From contig CAYSWV010000005.1 of assembly GCA_964434865.1 (NCBI GenBank), positions 62,001 to 126,000 on the forward strand: DNA of 64,000 nt, read 5' to 3'. The stretch is from CAYSWV01 sp964434865. Lineage in GTDB: Bacteria > Cyanobacteriota > Cyanobacteriia > Thermostichales > Thermostichaceae. This document shows, in pieces, positions 63,381 to 64,000 of the stretch. Below the pieces are notes generated by a model. That model saw nothing but the letters and a program-made list of their open reading frames with translations, did not search any database and had not been told where the DNA came from. A program made the position numbers and the translations under genes. Each line of letters starts with the position of its first letter. Within the stretch, counting starts at the first letter, position 1.

Positions 63381-63668
63381 TTAAGCTTGTTGAAGCTGTT
63401 GCTGGAGAAAATAGATAACATCCTTGATCTGAACTTCCTCTACATAATCCCCATCTTGGAGAAAGAGTTGCTCAAACGGAATATCTTTGCGGCCTAGCTT
63501 CCGCTCAATATTGACTACTAATTGGACGACATCAATTGACTCAAAGGCTAGATCTTCCATGAGCTTCGTCTCTGGATTGATCCCGTCTGAGTACTCAAGA
63601 TCCCAATCAGCCACCATAGATTCAATGACGCTGATCACATCTGCCTCAAGTTGACTCTGATTTGCCAT
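63381..63668 (-). CDS. Acyl carrier protein
   Basis: A 95-residue acidic helical protein with the phosphopantetheine site DLAFESIDVVQL, Ser44 being the attachment residue (usual D-S-L/I; here E-S-I). A Trp-containing helix 1 and a longer C-terminus (VKDVIYFLQQQLQQA-like) make it slightly different from housekeeping AcpP. It is the first gene of the minus-strand run; AAGGA precedes ATG 63668. It is probably the carrier for the other five genes rather than the fatty-acid ACP. Confidence 0.92.
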   Translation of the reverse strand: MANQSQLEADVISVIESMVADWDLEYSDGINPETKLMEDLAFESIDVVQLVVNIERKLGRKDIPFEQLFLQDGDYVEEVQIKDVIYFLQQQLQQA

Positions 63669-63865
63669 TGCTTTTCGTCCTTTGATGAATACTTATAAAC
63701 CCACAGCCATTGTGCCACTCAATTTCCCCTAGCTCCCATCAGACTTGGAATCTAATTGAATAAGCTATAGGTCTAGGTTCGACCTGTTGTTCAAGTCAAA
63801 ACACTATCCTCTAGTCACAACCTTAGCAAGCGACTAAAGTAACTATCGAAGTCTGAGGTGATCGA
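63669..63865. other. Divergent promoter region between ACP cluster and metallopeptidase gene
   Basis: About 200 bases. An inverted repeat AGGTC-N7-GACCT lies at 63769-63785. No RNA gene or hairpin with T run was found. Confidence 0.45.
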
Positions 63866-64000
63866 ATGGACTATACAATCCGAGAGAGCGCCAAGGCCAA
63901 GCAAGCTCGTCTGCAAATCTCGGCCCGTCACGGCCTTGAAGTGATTATTCCACAAGGGTTTGATCAGCAGCAGATTCCAGGGTTACTTCAGCAAAAGCAA
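63866..64000 (+). CDS. YgjP-like (DUF45) metallopeptidase, N-terminal fragment cut by window end
   Basis: ATG 63866 follows GAGG by seven bases, and the frame stays open for all 45 codons to the edge. The visible part, YTIRESAKAKQARLQI then HGLEVIIPQGF and IPGLLQQ, matches the N-terminal beta domain of the YgjP/DUF45 zinc metallopeptidase family. The HExxH motif and the rest lie outside the window. Confidence 0.72.
   Translation, partial: MDYTIRESAKAKQARLQISARHGLEVIIPQGFDQQQIPGLLQQKQ

Noticed and set aside
63770..63790. GGTTCGACC resembling a tRNA T-arm
   Set aside because: No acceptor or anticodon arms fit around it; the surrounding bases do not fold as a tRNA.
1..64000. CRISPR array, insertion sequence, prophage or attachment site
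   Set aside because: No regularly spaced repeats, transposase or integrase reading frames, or terminal inverted repeats were seen.

Overview
The window is chromosomal DNA from a cyanobacterium of roughly mid-40s percent G+C. The signs are a Ser/Thr kinase fused to a GUN4 domain, a Ycf33/DUF751 protein, a DUF2358 protein, the heme A pair ctaA-ctaB, multi-domain CBS/PAS/GAF sensor kinases, and many small proteins of cyanobacterial type. No rRNA, tRNA, insertion sequence, phage or CRISPR array was seen. The DNA polymerase III alpha gene is one uninterrupted frame, with an intact site where many cyanobacteria carry the split DnaE intein. GATC and especially GGATCC are frequent, while the usual cyanobacterial repeat GCGATCGC (HIP1) was seen only once. 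I cannot name the genus.

Layout. 1-7.6 kb: the 3' end of a precorrin-6A reductase, an FHA protein, an SDR-fold protein without its catalytic residues, a possible outer-membrane protein, a small DMT transporter, a DUF2993 lipid-binding protein, a GerMN protein, an acetamidase/formamidase, the kinase-GUN4 fusion and a DUF751 protein. 7.6-16 kb: a NarL-type two-component pair, a second histidine kinase, a VanX-type dipeptidase, a CPBP protease, folC and a DUF697 GTPase. 16-22 kb: a redoxin/DUF2358 pair, a TetR-GNAT operon with a palindrome inside its promoter, fcl and gnd. 22-27 kb: two large sensor kinases joined TGA|ATG, apparently one phosphorelay operon. 27-35.5 kb: a Coq4-family protein, the remnant of an ATP-grasp gene, a CocE/NonD hydrolase, dnaE, leuC and a PH-domain protein.

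35.8-47 kb: ctaA-ctaB, a secreted GH13-like protein with a degenerate active site, a DUF2805 protein, an Amt-PAS-SpoIIE phosphatase fusion, a DUF192 lipoprotein, a Gfo/Idh/MocA oxidoreductase and a PMT-family mannosyltransferase. 47-52.5 kb: a small Hsp20 gene with a probable RNA thermometer, rbsK, several secreted or membrane proteins of unknown function and a B12-binding radical SAM protein. 52.5-58 kb: a TetR-regulated RND efflux operon with three related operator palindromes. 58-63.7 kb: a six-gene minus-strand run (acyl carrier protein, alkaline-phosphatase-superfamily enzyme, alpha/beta hydrolase, two SDRs, methyltransferase). The window ends inside a YgjP-type metallopeptidase gene.

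The best candidates for undescribed biology are the acyl-carrier-protein cluster, the ammonium-transporter/phosphatase fusion, the two apparent pseudoenzymes (SDR and GH13), the Coq4 homologue in an organism expected to make plastoquinone, and the operator/promoter architectures. Motif and repeat counts were made by eye.
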